Shown here piece by piece: positions 44,542 through 53,407 of a stretch of DNA of 63,843 bases. Under the pieces are notes generated by a model. That model was not told where the DNA came from. It made no database searches and saw nothing but the letters and a program-made list of their open reading frames with translations. The stretch is from NCBI RefSeq assembly GCF_002386445.1, contig NZ_DGIR01000045.1, positions 1 through 63,843 of the forward strand, in the 5' to 3' direction. Source of the stretch: Pseudomonas sp. UBA4617 (GTDB lineage: Bacteria > Pseudomonadota > Gammaproteobacteria > Pseudomonadales > Pseudomonadaceae). Each line of letters begins with the position of its first letter. The first letter of the stretch is position 1. Made by a program: the position numbers and the translations under genes.

Positions 44542-47049
44542 TCAACTTTCCCGCAACACCGCCAACGGGCTGGCATTCAACGCTCGTCGCGTCCCCAGCA
44601 CGCCCGCTGCACCCACCAGCAGTGCGCCCGCCAGCGGCAACACCAGCAGCCACGGATGCGGGCTCCAGTGCAGGTCGAACGCATAGCGATACAGCACCAG
44701 CGTTATCAGTTCGCAGCCTATCGCCGCCAACAGCCCACTGGCGGCACCCAGCAAGCCGAACTCGATCCGCCGGGCCTTGACCAGCAATGGGCGCGCCGCA
44801 CCTAGTGCGCGCAGCAAGGCGCCTTGGCGGATACGCTCGTCCAGGGTCGCCTGCAGGCCCGCGAACAAAACCGCCAGCCCCGCCGCCAGCACGAACAGCA
44901 ATACGTATTCCACCGCCAAGGTCACCTGGGCGAGAATGCTGCGCAGTTGATCGAGCAGGGCGTCCACCTGCAGGATCGTCACTGCCGGGAACGCTCGTGA
45001 CAGCGCCACAACGTCCAGGTCATGGCCAGGCGCCAGGTAGAAACTGGTCAGGTAGGTGGTTGGCAACCCTTGCAGCGTGCCAGGCTGGAAGATCATGTAG
45101 AAGTTCGGCTGGAAGCTGTCCCAATGCACGCTGCGCAGGCTGCTGACCCTGGCCTGGTGCTGCTGGCCGCCGATGTCGAAGGTCAGCAGGTCGCCCAACT
45201 GCAGCTTCAGGCTGCTGGCCAGTTCCGCTTCCACCGATACACCAGGGATTTCCTCTGCAGCGGGCAGGTTCTGCCACCAGCTGCCTGCAGTCAGCTCATT
45301 ACCTTCCGGCAGGTCGGCGGCCCAGGTCAGGCTGAGGTCACGTTGCACGGCGCGCTCGCCGGCCGAATCCTTGCTGACCACCTGCTGCACCGGCTGCGCA
45401 TTGATTTGCACCAGGCGACCCGGTGTCACCGGGTACAGTGGCGCCGAGGTCGCGTTGACCTGATGCAACTGGCGGGCGAAAGGTTCGCGGTCATCTGGCA
45501 GGATGTTCAGGGCGAAGTGGTTGGGCGCATCCTTGGGCAACTGCGCTTGCCAGGTGTCGAGCAGTTCGGCGCGAAGCAGGGCAACCAGCGCCATGGCCAG
45601 CAGTATCAGGCCGAAGGCCAGGGCCTGGCCGGCGGCAGCCATGGGGTGACGCAGCAGTTGCCCCAGCCCCAGGCGCCAGGTCAGCGTTGCTCCGGCCAGC
45701 AACCGGCGCAGGCTGCGCAAGCCGAGCAACAGCAGGCCGCCAAGCAGCAGTGCGGCGACCAGGCCGCCGCCGAGCAGGGTGAAGGTGAGCAGCAGGTCGA
45801 GGCTGAGGCGCCACATGATCAGGCCAAGGGCGAGCAGGGCAGCGCCATACACCAGCCAGCTGCTGGTCGGTATCGGCAGCAGGTCGCGGCGCAGTACGCG
45901 AAGTGGCGGCACCTTGCCCAGTGCGGCAATTGGCGGCAAGGCGAAGCCTGCCAGGGCTACCAGCCCGGTGGCGCTGCCAGCCAGCGCCGGAACGATGCCG
46001 CCGGCGGGTACCACATTTGGCAACAAACCCTGCAACAGACGGAACAGGCCAAGCTGCGCCAGCCAGCCGAGCAGGGCACCCAGCAGCGCCGCGGCCAGGC
46101 CGAGCATGGCCAGTTGCAAGCAATACAGGCCCAGTGCCTGGCGGCGGGAGAGGCCCAGGCAGCGTAGCAGGGCGCTGGCGTCCAGGCGGCGTGCCGCATA
46201 GCGGCTCGCCGACAGTGCCACGGCGACCCCGGCCAGCAGCACTGCTACCAGGCTTGCCATGTTCAGGTAACGCTCGGCTTTGCCCAAGGCACCGCCGATC
46301 TGCTGGTTGCCATCGCGGGTATCGCGCAAGCGCTGGTTGGCGGCCAGGTCTTTCTCCACGGCCTGACGATAGCGCGCCAGCGCCTCAGGTTCGCCGCGCC
46401 ACAGGTCGCGGTAGGTCACCCGGCTGCCTGGCTGGATCACGCCGGTGGCTTGCAGGTCAGCCAGGTTCATCATCACGCGCGGAGTCAGGCTGTAGAAGTT
46501 GTTGGTGCGGTCCGGTTCGTAGGTCAGCACGCGACTGATACGCAGGGTTTTCATGCCGACGTCGATGCTGGCGCCGACCGGCAGCCCCAATGCTGCCAGC
46601 AGGCGCGGTTCGACCCAGGCCTCGCCCGGCGCCGGCCCACCGCCTGGGGTTTCCGTGGCGTAAGGTTGTGCGGCGCTACGCACCTGCCCACGTAGCGGGT
46701 AGGCGCCGTCGGCGGCCTTGACGCTGGACAACTGGATGCCGTTGTCGCCGCCCACCACGCTGGTGAACTCGACCACCTGGGCATGGCGCAAGCCAAGCGC
46801 CTTGCCGGCAGTGAGCTGTTGTTCGCGGGGCGGGGAACTACCCTGCAACACCAGGTCGGCGCCGAGGAACTCGCTGGCACGCAGTTGCATGGCGCCGTTG
46901 AGGCGGGCGCCGAAATAGCCGATGGCGGTGCTGGCCGCGACGGCCACCAGCAGGGCAAAGAACAGCACGCGCACTTCACTGGCACGGATGTCGCGCAGCA
47001 ACTGGCGCAGGGCCAGGCCGCACAGGCGGGACAGCGGCATGTGGGTCAT
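44542..47049 (-). CDS. ABC transporter permease, YbbP/FtsX-type (MacB superfamily)
   Basis: This 835-aa membrane protein has about ten hydrophobic segments: one N-terminal, then two FtsX-type groups of three or four helices separated by large extracytoplasmic regions (about 45-250 and 500-700). This matches E. coli YbbP, which works with the ATPase YbbA. The family acts mechanically on periplasmic or membrane-bound substrates, probably lipids or lipoproteins. Its start overlaps the stop of the ATPase gene (TGATG), so the two are coupled. Confidence 0.87.
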   Translation of the reverse strand: MTHMPLSRLCGLALRQLLRDIRASEVRVLFFALLVAVAASTAIGYFGARLNGAMQLRASEFLGADLVLQGSSPPREQQLTAGKALGLRHAQVVEFTSVVGGDNGIQLSSVKAADGAYPLRGQVRSAAQPYATETPGGGPAPGEAWVEPRLLAALGLPVGASIDVGMKTLRISRVLTYEPDRTNNFYSLTPRVMMNLADLQATGVIQPGSRVTYRDLWRGEPEALARYRQAVEKDLAANQRLRDTRDGNQQIGGALGKAERYLNMASLVAVLLAGVAVALSASRYAARRLDASALLRCLGLSRRQALGLYCLQLAMLGLAAALLGALLGWLAQLGLFRLLQGLLPNVVPAGGIVPALAGSATGLVALAGFALPPIAALGKVPPLRVLRRDLLPIPTSSWLVYGAALLALGLIMWRLSLDLLLTFTLLGGGLVAALLLGGLLLLGLRSLRRLLAGATLTWRLGLGQLLRHPMAAAGQALAFGLILLAMALVALLRAELLDTWQAQLPKDAPNHFALNILPDDREPFARQLHQVNATSAPLYPVTPGRLVQINAQPVQQVVSKDSAGERAVQRDLSLTWAADLPEGNELTAGSWWQNLPAAEEIPGVSVEAELASSLKLQLGDLLTFDIGGQQHQARVSSLRSVHWDSFQPNFYMIFQPGTLQGLPTTYLTSFYLAPGHDLDVVALSRAFPAVTILQVDALLDQLRSILAQVTLAVEYVLLFVLAAGLAVLFAGLQATLDERIRQGALLRALGAARPLLVKARRIEFGLLGAASGLLAAIGCELITLVLYRYAFDLHWSPHPWLLVLPLAGALLVGAAGVLGTRRALNASPLAVLRES

Positions 47050-47732
47050 CAGGCCTCCACCGGCGCCACCAGGCGGCCTGCGTCCAGGCGGATCTGGCGG
47101 CGGCAGCGCCGGGCCAGGCGTTCGTCATGGGTCACCAGCACCAGGGTAGTGCCGCGTTCCTTGTTCAGCTCGAACAGCAGGTCGCTGATGCGTTCGCCGG
47201 TGTGGCTGTCGAGGTTGCCGGTGGGCTCGTCGGCGAACAGCACTGCCGGTTGGGCGGCGAAGGCACGGGCAATGGCCACGCGTTGCTGTTCGCCACCCGA
47301 GAGCTGGCGCGGGGTATGGCTCAGGCGCTTGCCCAGGCCGACCCGTTCGAGCAGCGTGCGCGCCTGTTCTCTGGCATCGCGGCGGCCATCCAGCTCCAGC
47401 GGCAGCATGACGTTTTCCAGGGCGTTGAGGCTGTCGAGCAGCTGGAACGACTGGAATACGAAGCCCACGTGTTCGGCACGCACCCGCGCGCGCTGGTCTT
47501 CATCCAGCGGCCCGAGGTCGTGGCCGGCGAGCAGGACCTGGCCGGCGCTGGGCCGGTCGAGCCCGGCGAGCAGGCCAAGCAGGGTCGACTTGCCCGAGCC
47601 CGAGGCGCCGACGATGGCCAGGCTGTCGCCCCGGGCCAGGTCGAGGGACAGCGCATGCAGGATAGTCAGGTCACCTTCCGCGCTGGGGACCACTTTGCTA
47701 AGGTTCTGCGCAACGAGAATGCTGGGGCCCAT
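47049..47732 (-). CDS. ybbA: ABC transporter ATPase, YbbA-like
   Basis: This 227-aa ATPase is of the LolD/MacB type: Walker A GASGSGKST (about 42-50), Q-loop FVFQSFQLL, signature LSGGEQQ, Walker B LFADEP and switch His VTHDE. It is divergent from tesA with 10 bp between starts, an arrangement also found in E. coli (ybbA-tesA), which supports a shared role with the arylesterase/lysophospholipase TesA. Confidence 0.9.
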   Translation of the reverse strand: MGPSILVAQNLSKVVPSAEGDLTILHALSLDLARGDSLAIVGASGSGKSTLLGLLAGLDRPSAGQVLLAGHDLGPLDEDQRARVRAEHVGFVFQSFQLLDSLNALENVMLPLELDGRRDAREQARTLLERVGLGKRLSHTPRQLSGGEQQRVAIARAFAAQPAVLFADEPTGNLDSHTGERISDLLFELNKERGTTLVLVTHDERLARRCRRQIRLDAGRLVAPVEA

Positions 47733-47742
47733 GGAGAATCCG

Positions 47743-48348
47743 ATGCGAGTGTGGTGGTTGAGTGCCGGTCTGGCCCTGTATTGCCTGGCCCAGAGCGCGG
47801 CGGCGGGAACGTTGCTGGTTGTTGGCGATAGTATCAGCGCCGGTTTCGGCCTGGATACCCGCCAGGGTTGGGTGTCCCTGTTGCAGACCCGGCTCAGGGA
47901 CGAAGGTTTCGACGATCAGGTAGTCAATGCCTCGATCAGTGGCGATACCAGCGCAGGTGGTCAGGCGCGGCTGCCGGCGCTGCTTGCAGCGCACAAGCCG
48001 AGCCTTGTGGTGCTGGAGTTGGGCGGCAATGATGGTCTGCGCGGGCAGTCGACGGCGCAATTGCAACAAAATCTTGCTTCGATGATCGAGCGCGCGCGCG
48101 AGGCCGGCGCCAAGGTGGTGCTGCTGGGCATGCGCTTGCCACCCAATTACGGCGTGCGCTACACCAGCGCATTCGCCCAGGTGTATGAACAGCTGGCGGC
48201 GGAAAAACAGGTACCGCTGGTGCCGTTCTTCCTCGAAGGGGTGGGCGGTGTGACGGGGATGATGCAGGCGGATGGCATCCACCCGGCCCAGGCCGCCCAG
48301 CAGCGCCTGCTGGAAAATGCCTGGCCGGCGATAAAACCCTTGCTGTGA
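47743..48348 (+). CDS. tesA: arylesterase/lysophospholipase TesA (GDSL/SGNH)
   Basis: This 201-aa periplasmic esterase has a signal peptide (residues 1-20, ending AAA) and SGNH blocks: VVGDSISAGFG with the nucleophile Ser, block III GGNDGLRG, and the DGIHP Asp-His pair near the C-terminus. ATG at 47743 follows GGAG by 7 nt; an earlier in-frame ATG at 47731 overlaps the divergent ybbA start. It hydrolyses acyl esters or thioesters in E. coli. Confidence 0.92.
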   Translation: MRVWWLSAGLALYCLAQSAAAGTLLVVGDSISAGFGLDTRQGWVSLLQTRLRDEGFDDQVVNASISGDTSAGGQARLPALLAAHKPSLVVLELGGNDGLRGQSTAQLQQNLASMIERAREAGAKVVLLGMRLPPNYGVRYTSAFAQVYEQLAAEKQVPLVPFFLEGVGGVTGMMQADGIHPAQAAQQRLLENAWPAIKPLL

Positions 48349-48406
48349 TGCTTTAAACGGCGCCGGCTTTCGGCTAATGTTGCGCCCCCCGTTTCGAGTG
48401 CCCCCG

Positions 48407-48697
48407 ATGCCGCGCCCTGCCTGGTCCCTGTATGCCTACCAACTGATCGAGCCCGATGAGCAGCTCGATCTGTTCGCCTGCCAGGAAATCCGCGTCCATC
48501 TGGTGGCTCGTCAGCTGGAGCTGGGCGTGCCGGTCGACCGTACCCTGTGCGGTGGCCTGCTGCCGGCGCAGCCACGCTGGTCGGGGGTGCCGCGCTCAAT
48601 CTACCGCGACGGCCGCCTGTGCGACCTGTGCCGCGCCATTCTCGATGCCCAGCGGCGTGGCATGCGCCCGGTGTGGCCGGAGCTGCAGAGCGGCTGA
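48407..48697 (+). CDS. hypothetical protein with possible Cys pair
   Basis: This 96-aa soluble protein has no signal peptide. It contains four cysteines (ACQE, LCGG, and CDLC near residue 76), of which CDLC could bind metal or form a disulfide. It is not a family I recognise. The frame shows normal codon use and lies between tesA and the L,D-transpeptidase on the same strand. Confidence 0.6.
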   Translation: MPRPAWSLYAYQLIEPDEQLDLFACQEIRVHLVARQLELGVPVDRTLCGGLLPAQPRWSGVPRSIYRDGRLCDLCRAILDAQRRGMRPVWPELQSG

Positions 48698-48808
48698 GCG
48701 TCACACCTTTCATCATCTGAAACGCTTGCATCGCGGCAATGCCTCCCGCTTGCATCGGCACAGGTGTACAATCGATTCTCTTGACCCATCTTTCGAAGGA
48801 TTTACCGG

Positions 48809-49786
48809 ATGTTGCCGCGCTTTCCTGCCGTCACCCGTAGCCTGTCCCTGGCCGCCCTGCTGGTAGCAGGCCCCGCTGCTGCGCTGGAGCTGCCACTGCC
48901 ACCGCCCGGTGAAGACATCGTCGGCCAGGTGCAGGTGATCAAGGCCAAGTACGAGGACACCTTCGCCGACATTGGCACCGCCAACGACCTCGGCTACCTG
49001 GAAATGATCGCTGCCAACCCGGGTGTAGACCCGTGGTTGCCGGGCGCAGGCACCGAAATCATCCTGCCGACGCGCTACATCCTGCCGCCTGGCCCGCGTG
49101 AGGGTATCGTCATCAACCTGGCAGAGTACCGCATGTATTACTTCCCGAAAGGGCAGAACGTGGTGCATACCTTCCCGCTGGGCATCGGGCGCGAGGGCTG
49201 GGGTTCGCCGATCGCCAACACCAGAATCACCGCCAAGACGCCGAACCCGACCTGGACCCCTCCCGCGTCCATCCGTGCCGAACACGCCGCTGACGGCGAC
49301 ATCCTGCCGAGCGTGGTACCGGCTGGTCCGGACAACCCGCTGGGGCCGTTCAAGTTCACCCTGGGCGTACCGGGCTACCTGATCCACGGTTCGAACAAGA
49401 AGTTCGGCATCGGCATGCGTACCAGCCACGGTTGCTTCCGTATGCTCAACAACAATGTGCTGGAATTGTCGAAGATGGTGCCGGTGGGTACGCCGGTGCG
49501 CATCATCAACGAGCCGTACAAGTTCGGTATCAGTGGCGGCAAGGTCTACCTGGAGGCGCACACGCCGCTGGACGACCAGGGCAATCCGTCGGTAGTCGAC
49601 AAACACACGGCGGTTATCAATGCCTTGCTCAAGCGCGAAGACCTGGCCAACAACCTGCGCATGAACTGGGACATGGTGCGTGACGTGGTGGCTGCGGAAG
49701 ATGGCATGCCGGTGGAAATTGCCGTGCCCACCCAGAACCAGGGCGGCGCACCAATGGTGTCGAGCATTCCTGCAGAACTGCAGTAG
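48809..49786 (+). CDS. L,D-transpeptidase (YkuD) with LysM domain
   Basis: This 325-aa exported enzyme has a signal peptide (about 1-24), a LysM-like peptidoglycan-binding segment (about 32-90) and a YkuD catalytic domain. The HG box has His193 (LIHGSNKKFG), and the active-site Cys209 is in SHGCFRML. It belongs to the ErfK/YbiS group, which anchors Braun-type lipoprotein to peptidoglycan in E. coli. The lipoprotein OprI is encoded next, convergently. Confidence 0.9.
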   Translation: MLPRFPAVTRSLSLAALLVAGPAAALELPLPPPGEDIVGQVQVIKAKYEDTFADIGTANDLGYLEMIAANPGVDPWLPGAGTEIILPTRYILPPGPREGIVINLAEYRMYYFPKGQNVVHTFPLGIGREGWGSPIANTRITAKTPNPTWTPPASIRAEHAADGDILPSVVPAGPDNPLGPFKFTLGVPGYLIHGSNKKFGIGMRTSHGCFRMLNNNVLELSKMVPVGTPVRIINEPYKFGISGGKVYLEAHTPLDDQGNPSVVDKHTAVINALLKREDLANNLRMNWDMVRDVVAAEDGMPVEIAVPTQNQGGAPMVSSIPAELQ

Positions 49787-49805
49787 GCTAATTGCGACAC
49801 ACCCG

Positions 49806-49829
49806 GGCCTGCCTTAGTGCAGGCCTTTT
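49806..49829 (+). terminator. terminator after the L,D-transpeptidase gene
   Basis: Stem GGCCTGC/GCAGGCC with a 6-nt loop, then TTTT. Confidence 0.8.
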
Positions 49830-49873
49830 CGTTTCTGTCTGCCGCGTTTGCCTTTTGTGTGGGCAATAAAAAA

Positions 49874-49895
49874 GCCGACCCACAAGTGGGTCGGC
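49874..49895 (-). terminator. terminator of oprI
   Basis: A perfect 10-bp stem GCCGACCCAC/GTGGGTCGGC with a 2-nt loop. On the minus strand it is followed by TTTTTTATT, a strong intrinsic terminator for an abundant mRNA. Confidence 0.85.
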
Positions 49896-49918
49896 TCCAT
49901 AACAATCCGTGAGGATTA

Positions 49919-50170
49919 TTACTTGCGGCTGGCTTTGTCCAGCATACGCAGAGCGCGCTCGTTGGCTTCGTCAGCGGTCTGCTGAGCCTTCTGAGCGGCT
50001 GCCAGTGCGTCGTCAGCCTTACGGTAGGCTTCGTCAGCACGAGCTTGAGCGCGAGCTGCTGCGTCTTCAGTCGCAGTCAGACGAGCTTCGGTTTCTTTGG
50101 ATACGCTGCTGCAACCGGTAGCCAGAACTGCGGCCAGAGCCAGAGCAGAGAATTTCAGAACGTTGTTCAT
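49919..50170 (-). CDS. oprI: major outer-membrane lipoprotein OprI (Lpp-like)
   Basis: This 83-aa lipoprotein has signal MNNVLKFSALALAAVLATGC (lipidated Cys20) and then a heptad coiled coil rich in Ala (TEDAAARAQARADEAYRKAD). It ends in RMLDKASRK; the C-terminal Lys would be the residue linked to peptidoglycan. ATG at 50170 follows AAGGGG. It is among the most abundant proteins in Pseudomonas. Confidence 0.95.
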   Translation of the reverse strand: MNNVLKFSALALAAVLATGCSSVSKETEARLTATEDAAARAQARADEAYRKADDALAAAQKAQQTADEANERALRMLDKASRK

Positions 50171-50237
50171 CGTGTTCCCCTTCAAGGACTTTCTATTAAA
50201 TAGCCATCTCTCGGAAAAGAGAAACTGGCCGGCGTAC

Positions 50238-50265
50238 ATAGTACCCATTACTTGTAGTAAGTAAA
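50238..50265 (-). promoter_or_regulatory. probable promoter of oprI
   Basis: On the minus strand TTTACT, 16 nt, TACTAT lies about 70 bp upstream of the oprI start. Confidence 0.45.
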
Positions 50266-50558
50266 CTGACTAAGCGCAAGAACTGCAAAAAAAATGTTGC
50301 TTGGTGCCGTCCTGACAAGATTCGCGACAGGTACTGTGTAAAAAACGCGCAGGGCGCGCAAGCGTTTGTACTGCGGCAACTTTTTTGCTGAACTAACGGT
50401 GACTTTAACTGTCCTTCAGCGTCTTAAGCCCTAGTACATCCAGTGGGCCTGCCGGCATGCGGCCAAGAGTCGCTGTGGCTGCATTTTCGCCATTTTCAAC
50501 CGCCCCACCTTGAGCAATCCCGGTTGCGGCGCCTACTATCTTGTGAGTGCCAGAGGCT

Positions 50559-50580
50559 CCGAACGATTGCAATCGTTCGG
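50559..50580. promoter_or_regulatory. 22-bp perfect palindrome, candidate operator
   Basis: The left half is CCGAACGATTG and the right half is its exact reverse complement, with no spacer. There is no T-run on either side, so an operator is more likely than a terminator. It lies about 100 bp upstream of the GNAT gene. Confidence 0.45.
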
Positions 50581-50678
50581 TGGTCGAAGGGGCAACAGGT
50601 GGCGTAGAGGATTCTGTGCCGGATAAACCACCATCGGTTAAGGTATGGGTCTGCCGAGAAGACCTGCAAGGAGTAGTG

Positions 50679-50960
50679 ATGAGCGAAGCGCTGACCATCC
50701 ACCATGACCAGGCCGGTCATCAGTTCGAGACCAACGTGGACGGTCATCGTGCCTATCTGACGTACATGGATCTGGGCAAGCAGACGCTGGACATCTATCG
50801 CACCTTCGTGCCCAACGCACTGCGCGGCCGCGGGATTGCAGCCGCGCTGACCGAGCGGGCCCTGGAGTACGCCGAACAGATGGGCTACACGGTGATTCCG
50901 TCCTGCTCGTATGTGGAGCGCTATATGGAGCGCCAGCAGCGGCATTCCAGCAAGGTCTGA
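50679..50960 (+). CDS. small GNAT-fold N-acetyltransferase (YjdJ/Gcn5-like)
   Basis: This 93-aa protein is a minimal GNAT domain with the acetyl-CoA loop RGRGIAAALTERAL (about residues 47-60) and the PSCSYVERYME strand-helix. Proteins of this short type are common and have no established substrate. ATG at 50679 follows AAGGAGT, which excludes the longer open frame starting at 50547. Confidence 0.82.
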   Translation: MSEALTIHHDQAGHQFETNVDGHRAYLTYMDLGKQTLDIYRTFVPNALRGRGIAAALTERALEYAEQMGYTVIPSCSYVERYMERQQRHSSKV

Positions 50961-50965
50961 TTCTA

Positions 50966-51039
50966 AAAAAAGGCGGGGCCGCTTTGCATCCCATCGCCGG
51001 TAAGCCAGCGATGGGGCGCAAAGCGGCCCCGCCTTTTTA
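50966..51039. terminator. very long bidirectional hairpin between GNAT gene and aroF
   Basis: Arms AAAAAGGCGGGGCCGCTTTG...CCATCGC and GCGATGG...CAAAGCGGCCCCGCCTTTTT pair over about 30 bp with small interruptions and a 10-nt loop. A and T tracts flank both sides, so it can terminate both convergent genes. Confidence 0.85.
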
Positions 51040-51048
51040 TATCCGCTA

Positions 51049-52125
51049 TCAGCCGCGCTTGCGCTGCGGCAGCACATCCTTCAGCTTGGCACGCATGCTG
51101 CGCAGGGTCTTCTCGGTAGCCGACCAGTCGATGCAGGCATCGGTGATCGACACACCATACTGCAATTCATCCAGGTTCTTCGGAATCGACTGGCAGCCCC
51201 AATTCAGGTGGCTCTCGACCATCAGGCCGATGATCGACTGGTTGCCTTCGAGAATCTGGTTGGCAACGTTTTCCATCACCAGCGGCTGCAGGGCAGGGTC
51301 CTTGTTGGAGTTGGCGTGGCTGCAGTCGACCATGATGTTGGCTTTGATCCGGGCCTTGGCCAGGTCCTGCTCGCACAGGGCGACGCTGACCGAATCGTAG
51401 TTCGGCTTGCCGTTGCCGCCGCGCAGCACCACGTGGCCGTACGGGTTGCCCTTGGTGGTGACGATCGATACACCGCCTTCCTGGTTGATGCCGAGGAAGC
51501 GATGCGGCTTGGACACCGACTGCAGGGCGTTGATGGCAACGGTCAGACCGCCATCGGTGCCGTTCTTGAAGCCGACCGCCGAGGAAAGGCCTGAGGCCAT
51601 TTCGCGGTGGGTCTGCGATTCGGTGGTGCGAGCGCCGATGGCCGACCAGCTGATCAGGTCCTGCAGGTACTGCGGGGAAATCGGATCGAGCGCTTCGGTG
51701 GCGGTTGGCAGGCCCATTTCGGCCAGGTCCAGCAGCAGCTTGCGGCCGATGTGAAGGCCATCCTGGATCTTGAACGAGTCATCCAGGTACGGGTCGTTGA
51801 TCAGGCCCTTCCAGCCGACAGTGGTGCGCGGTTTTTCGAAATACACCCGCATGACCAGATACAGCGTGTCGGACACTTCCTCGGCCAGTGCCTTGAGGCG
51901 CTCGGCGTACTCGTGGGCAGCCTTGATGTCGTGGATGGAGCAAGGGCCGACCACGACGAACAGGCGATGGTCCTTGCCGTCGAGAATATTGCGCACCACT
52001 TCACGGCCGGCAGTCACGGTCTGCAGGGCCTTGGCGCTGAGGGGAATTTCCTTCTTGAGCTGATCGGGGGTGATCAGCGTCTCGTTGGAGGCAACGTTCA
52101 AGTCATCGATCGGTAAATCAGCCAT
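51049..52125 (-). CDS. aroF: 3-deoxy-7-phosphoheptulonate (DAHP) synthase, class I
   Basis: This 358-aa cytosolic enzyme condenses PEP with erythrose 4-phosphate, the first step of the shikimate pathway. It shows VVGPCSIHD (metal Cys), RVYFEKPRTTVGWKG, WSAIGARTTESQTHRE, GFKNGTDG and DCSHANSNKD, the full set of AroF/G/H motifs. The start at 52125 gives MADLPIDDLNV, typical in Pseudomonas. Which aromatic amino acid feeds back cannot be read from sequence alone. From memory this is aroF-1 of KT2440. Confidence 0.93.
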   Translation of the reverse strand: MADLPIDDLNVASNETLITPDQLKKEIPLSAKALQTVTAGREVVRNILDGKDHRLFVVVGPCSIHDIKAAHEYAERLKALAEEVSDTLYLVMRVYFEKPRTTVGWKGLINDPYLDDSFKIQDGLHIGRKLLLDLAEMGLPTATEALDPISPQYLQDLISWSAIGARTTESQTHREMASGLSSAVGFKNGTDGGLTVAINALQSVSKPHRFLGINQEGGVSIVTTKGNPYGHVVLRGGNGKPNYDSVSVALCEQDLAKARIKANIMVDCSHANSNKDPALQPLVMENVANQILEGNQSIIGLMVESHLNWGCQSIPKNLDELQYGVSITDACIDWSATEKTLRSMRAKLKDVLPQRKRG

Positions 52126-52356
52126 CGTGTTACTCGTCAGGTCACGGTGCCGGCCGCCAACTGTCCCCGTGCGGCCCAGCAGCAAGAATAATCGCAGCGG
52201 GGAGCCGAACCTTAGCGCGTTACTGGTGGCGGGACAATGGGCTGGGCCCCGTCCGCGTGGGGTTTTTCCGAGATGGCAGGGGTTTGCCGCAAACAGGCTG
52301 CCCAGCGCTACGCAACCTGTGTAATAAAGAGGGCTGACTTTTACCTGGAGATCGGC

Positions 52357-53304
52357 ATGCACACGCACACACCACGCATTGGCATTATCGGCAGTGGCGC
52401 CATCGGCGGTTTCTATGGGTTGATGCTGGCGCGGGCCGGCTTCGATGTGCATTTTCTGTTGCGCAGCGAGTACCAGGTCATCCGTGAGCAGGGGCTGACC
52501 CTGGACAGTGCCGTGCACGGCACCCTGCAGATGAACGTGCAAACCTATGCCAGCGCCGCCGACCTGCCGCCCTGCGACTGGCTGCTGGTGGGAGCCAAGG
52601 CCACCAGCAATGACCAGCTGGCACCGCTGATCGTACAGGCGGCAGCACCTGGCGCCAAGGTGGTGCTGTTGCAGAACGGCCTGGGCGTGGAGGAGCAGTT
52701 GCGCCCGGTATTGCGCAACGACATCCATCTGCTTGGCGGCCTGTGTTTCATCTGCGTCAACCGCCAGGCACCTGGGGTGATTCGTCACCAGGCGCTGGGT
52801 GCGGTCAACCTGGGCTACCACAGCGGGCCGGCCAGCGATGGCGGTGCCGCGCTGGTCAAGGAGGGGGCGGGGTTGTTCCAGGCTGCGGGCATCGATTCGC
52901 AGGCCATGCCCGACCTGGCCCAGGCGCGCTGGCAGAAGCTGGTATGGAACGTACCCTACAACGGCCTGTCGGTGCTGCTCGGCGCCAGTACCACGCCGCT
53001 GATGGCCGACAGCAATAGCCGTGCGCTGATCCGGGCCTTGATGGCCGAGGTGGTGCAGGGTGCGGCGGCGTGTGGTCATGTGTTGCCCGAGGGTTATGCC
53101 GAGCACCTGTTCGACGTCACCGAGCGCATGCCCGATTACTGGCCCAGCATGTACCACGACCATGCCCACCAGCGCCCGCTGGAACTGCAGGCCATCTATG
53201 CCGAGCCACTGGCACGGGCACGGGCGGCCGGTTGCCAGTTGCCACGCATGGAGATGCTGTACCAGGCGCTGGCCTTCATGGGGCGCGGTGGCCAGGCCTG
53301 CTGA
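52357..53304 (+). CDS. 2-dehydropantoate 2-reductase family protein
   Basis: This 315-aa Rossmann enzyme has NADP loop IGIIGSGAIGGFYG (about 8-21) and the C-terminal helical domain with KLVWNVPYNGLSVLLG, where the Lys of KLVWN is the catalytic residue of ketopantoate reductases. It may be PanE or a paralogue acting on another 2-keto acid. It is divergent from aroF, with no pantothenate gene nearby. ATG at 52357 follows CTGGAG. Confidence 0.82.
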   Translation: MHTHTPRIGIIGSGAIGGFYGLMLARAGFDVHFLLRSEYQVIREQGLTLDSAVHGTLQMNVQTYASAADLPPCDWLLVGAKATSNDQLAPLIVQAAAPGAKVVLLQNGLGVEEQLRPVLRNDIHLLGGLCFICVNRQAPGVIRHQALGAVNLGYHSGPASDGGAALVKEGAGLFQAAGIDSQAMPDLAQARWQKLVWNVPYNGLSVLLGASTTPLMADSNSRALIRALMAEVVQGAAACGHVLPEGYAEHLFDVTERMPDYWPSMYHDHAHQRPLELQAIYAEPLARARAAGCQLPRMEMLYQALAFMGRGGQAC

Positions 53305-53407
53305 GCGCGCTTCGGGCTGGCCGGCAGTGCGCCGGACGGCCAGGCGCGCGTCCGGGGCGCTGCTAAGCTGAAGCTTGCTCTGCCGCAGCGGCAGTCGAGG
53401 AGGTCGA

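Larger units (their letters stand above)
50171..50678. other. 508-bp intergenic region with a 22-bp palindrome
   Basis: The left 230 bp are AT-rich and hold the oprI promoter. The right part contains a minus-strand open frame (50405 to about 50640; Ser/Thr/Gly-rich, no family recognised) that I do not support as a gene. It also holds a perfect 22-bp palindrome at 50559-50580. Confidence 0.5.

Noticed and set aside
44542..46167. Open frames on the plus strand across the YbbP-like gene
   Set aside because: Low-complexity Gln/Ala-rich translation without start signals; the minus frame has a clear FtsX-type permease.
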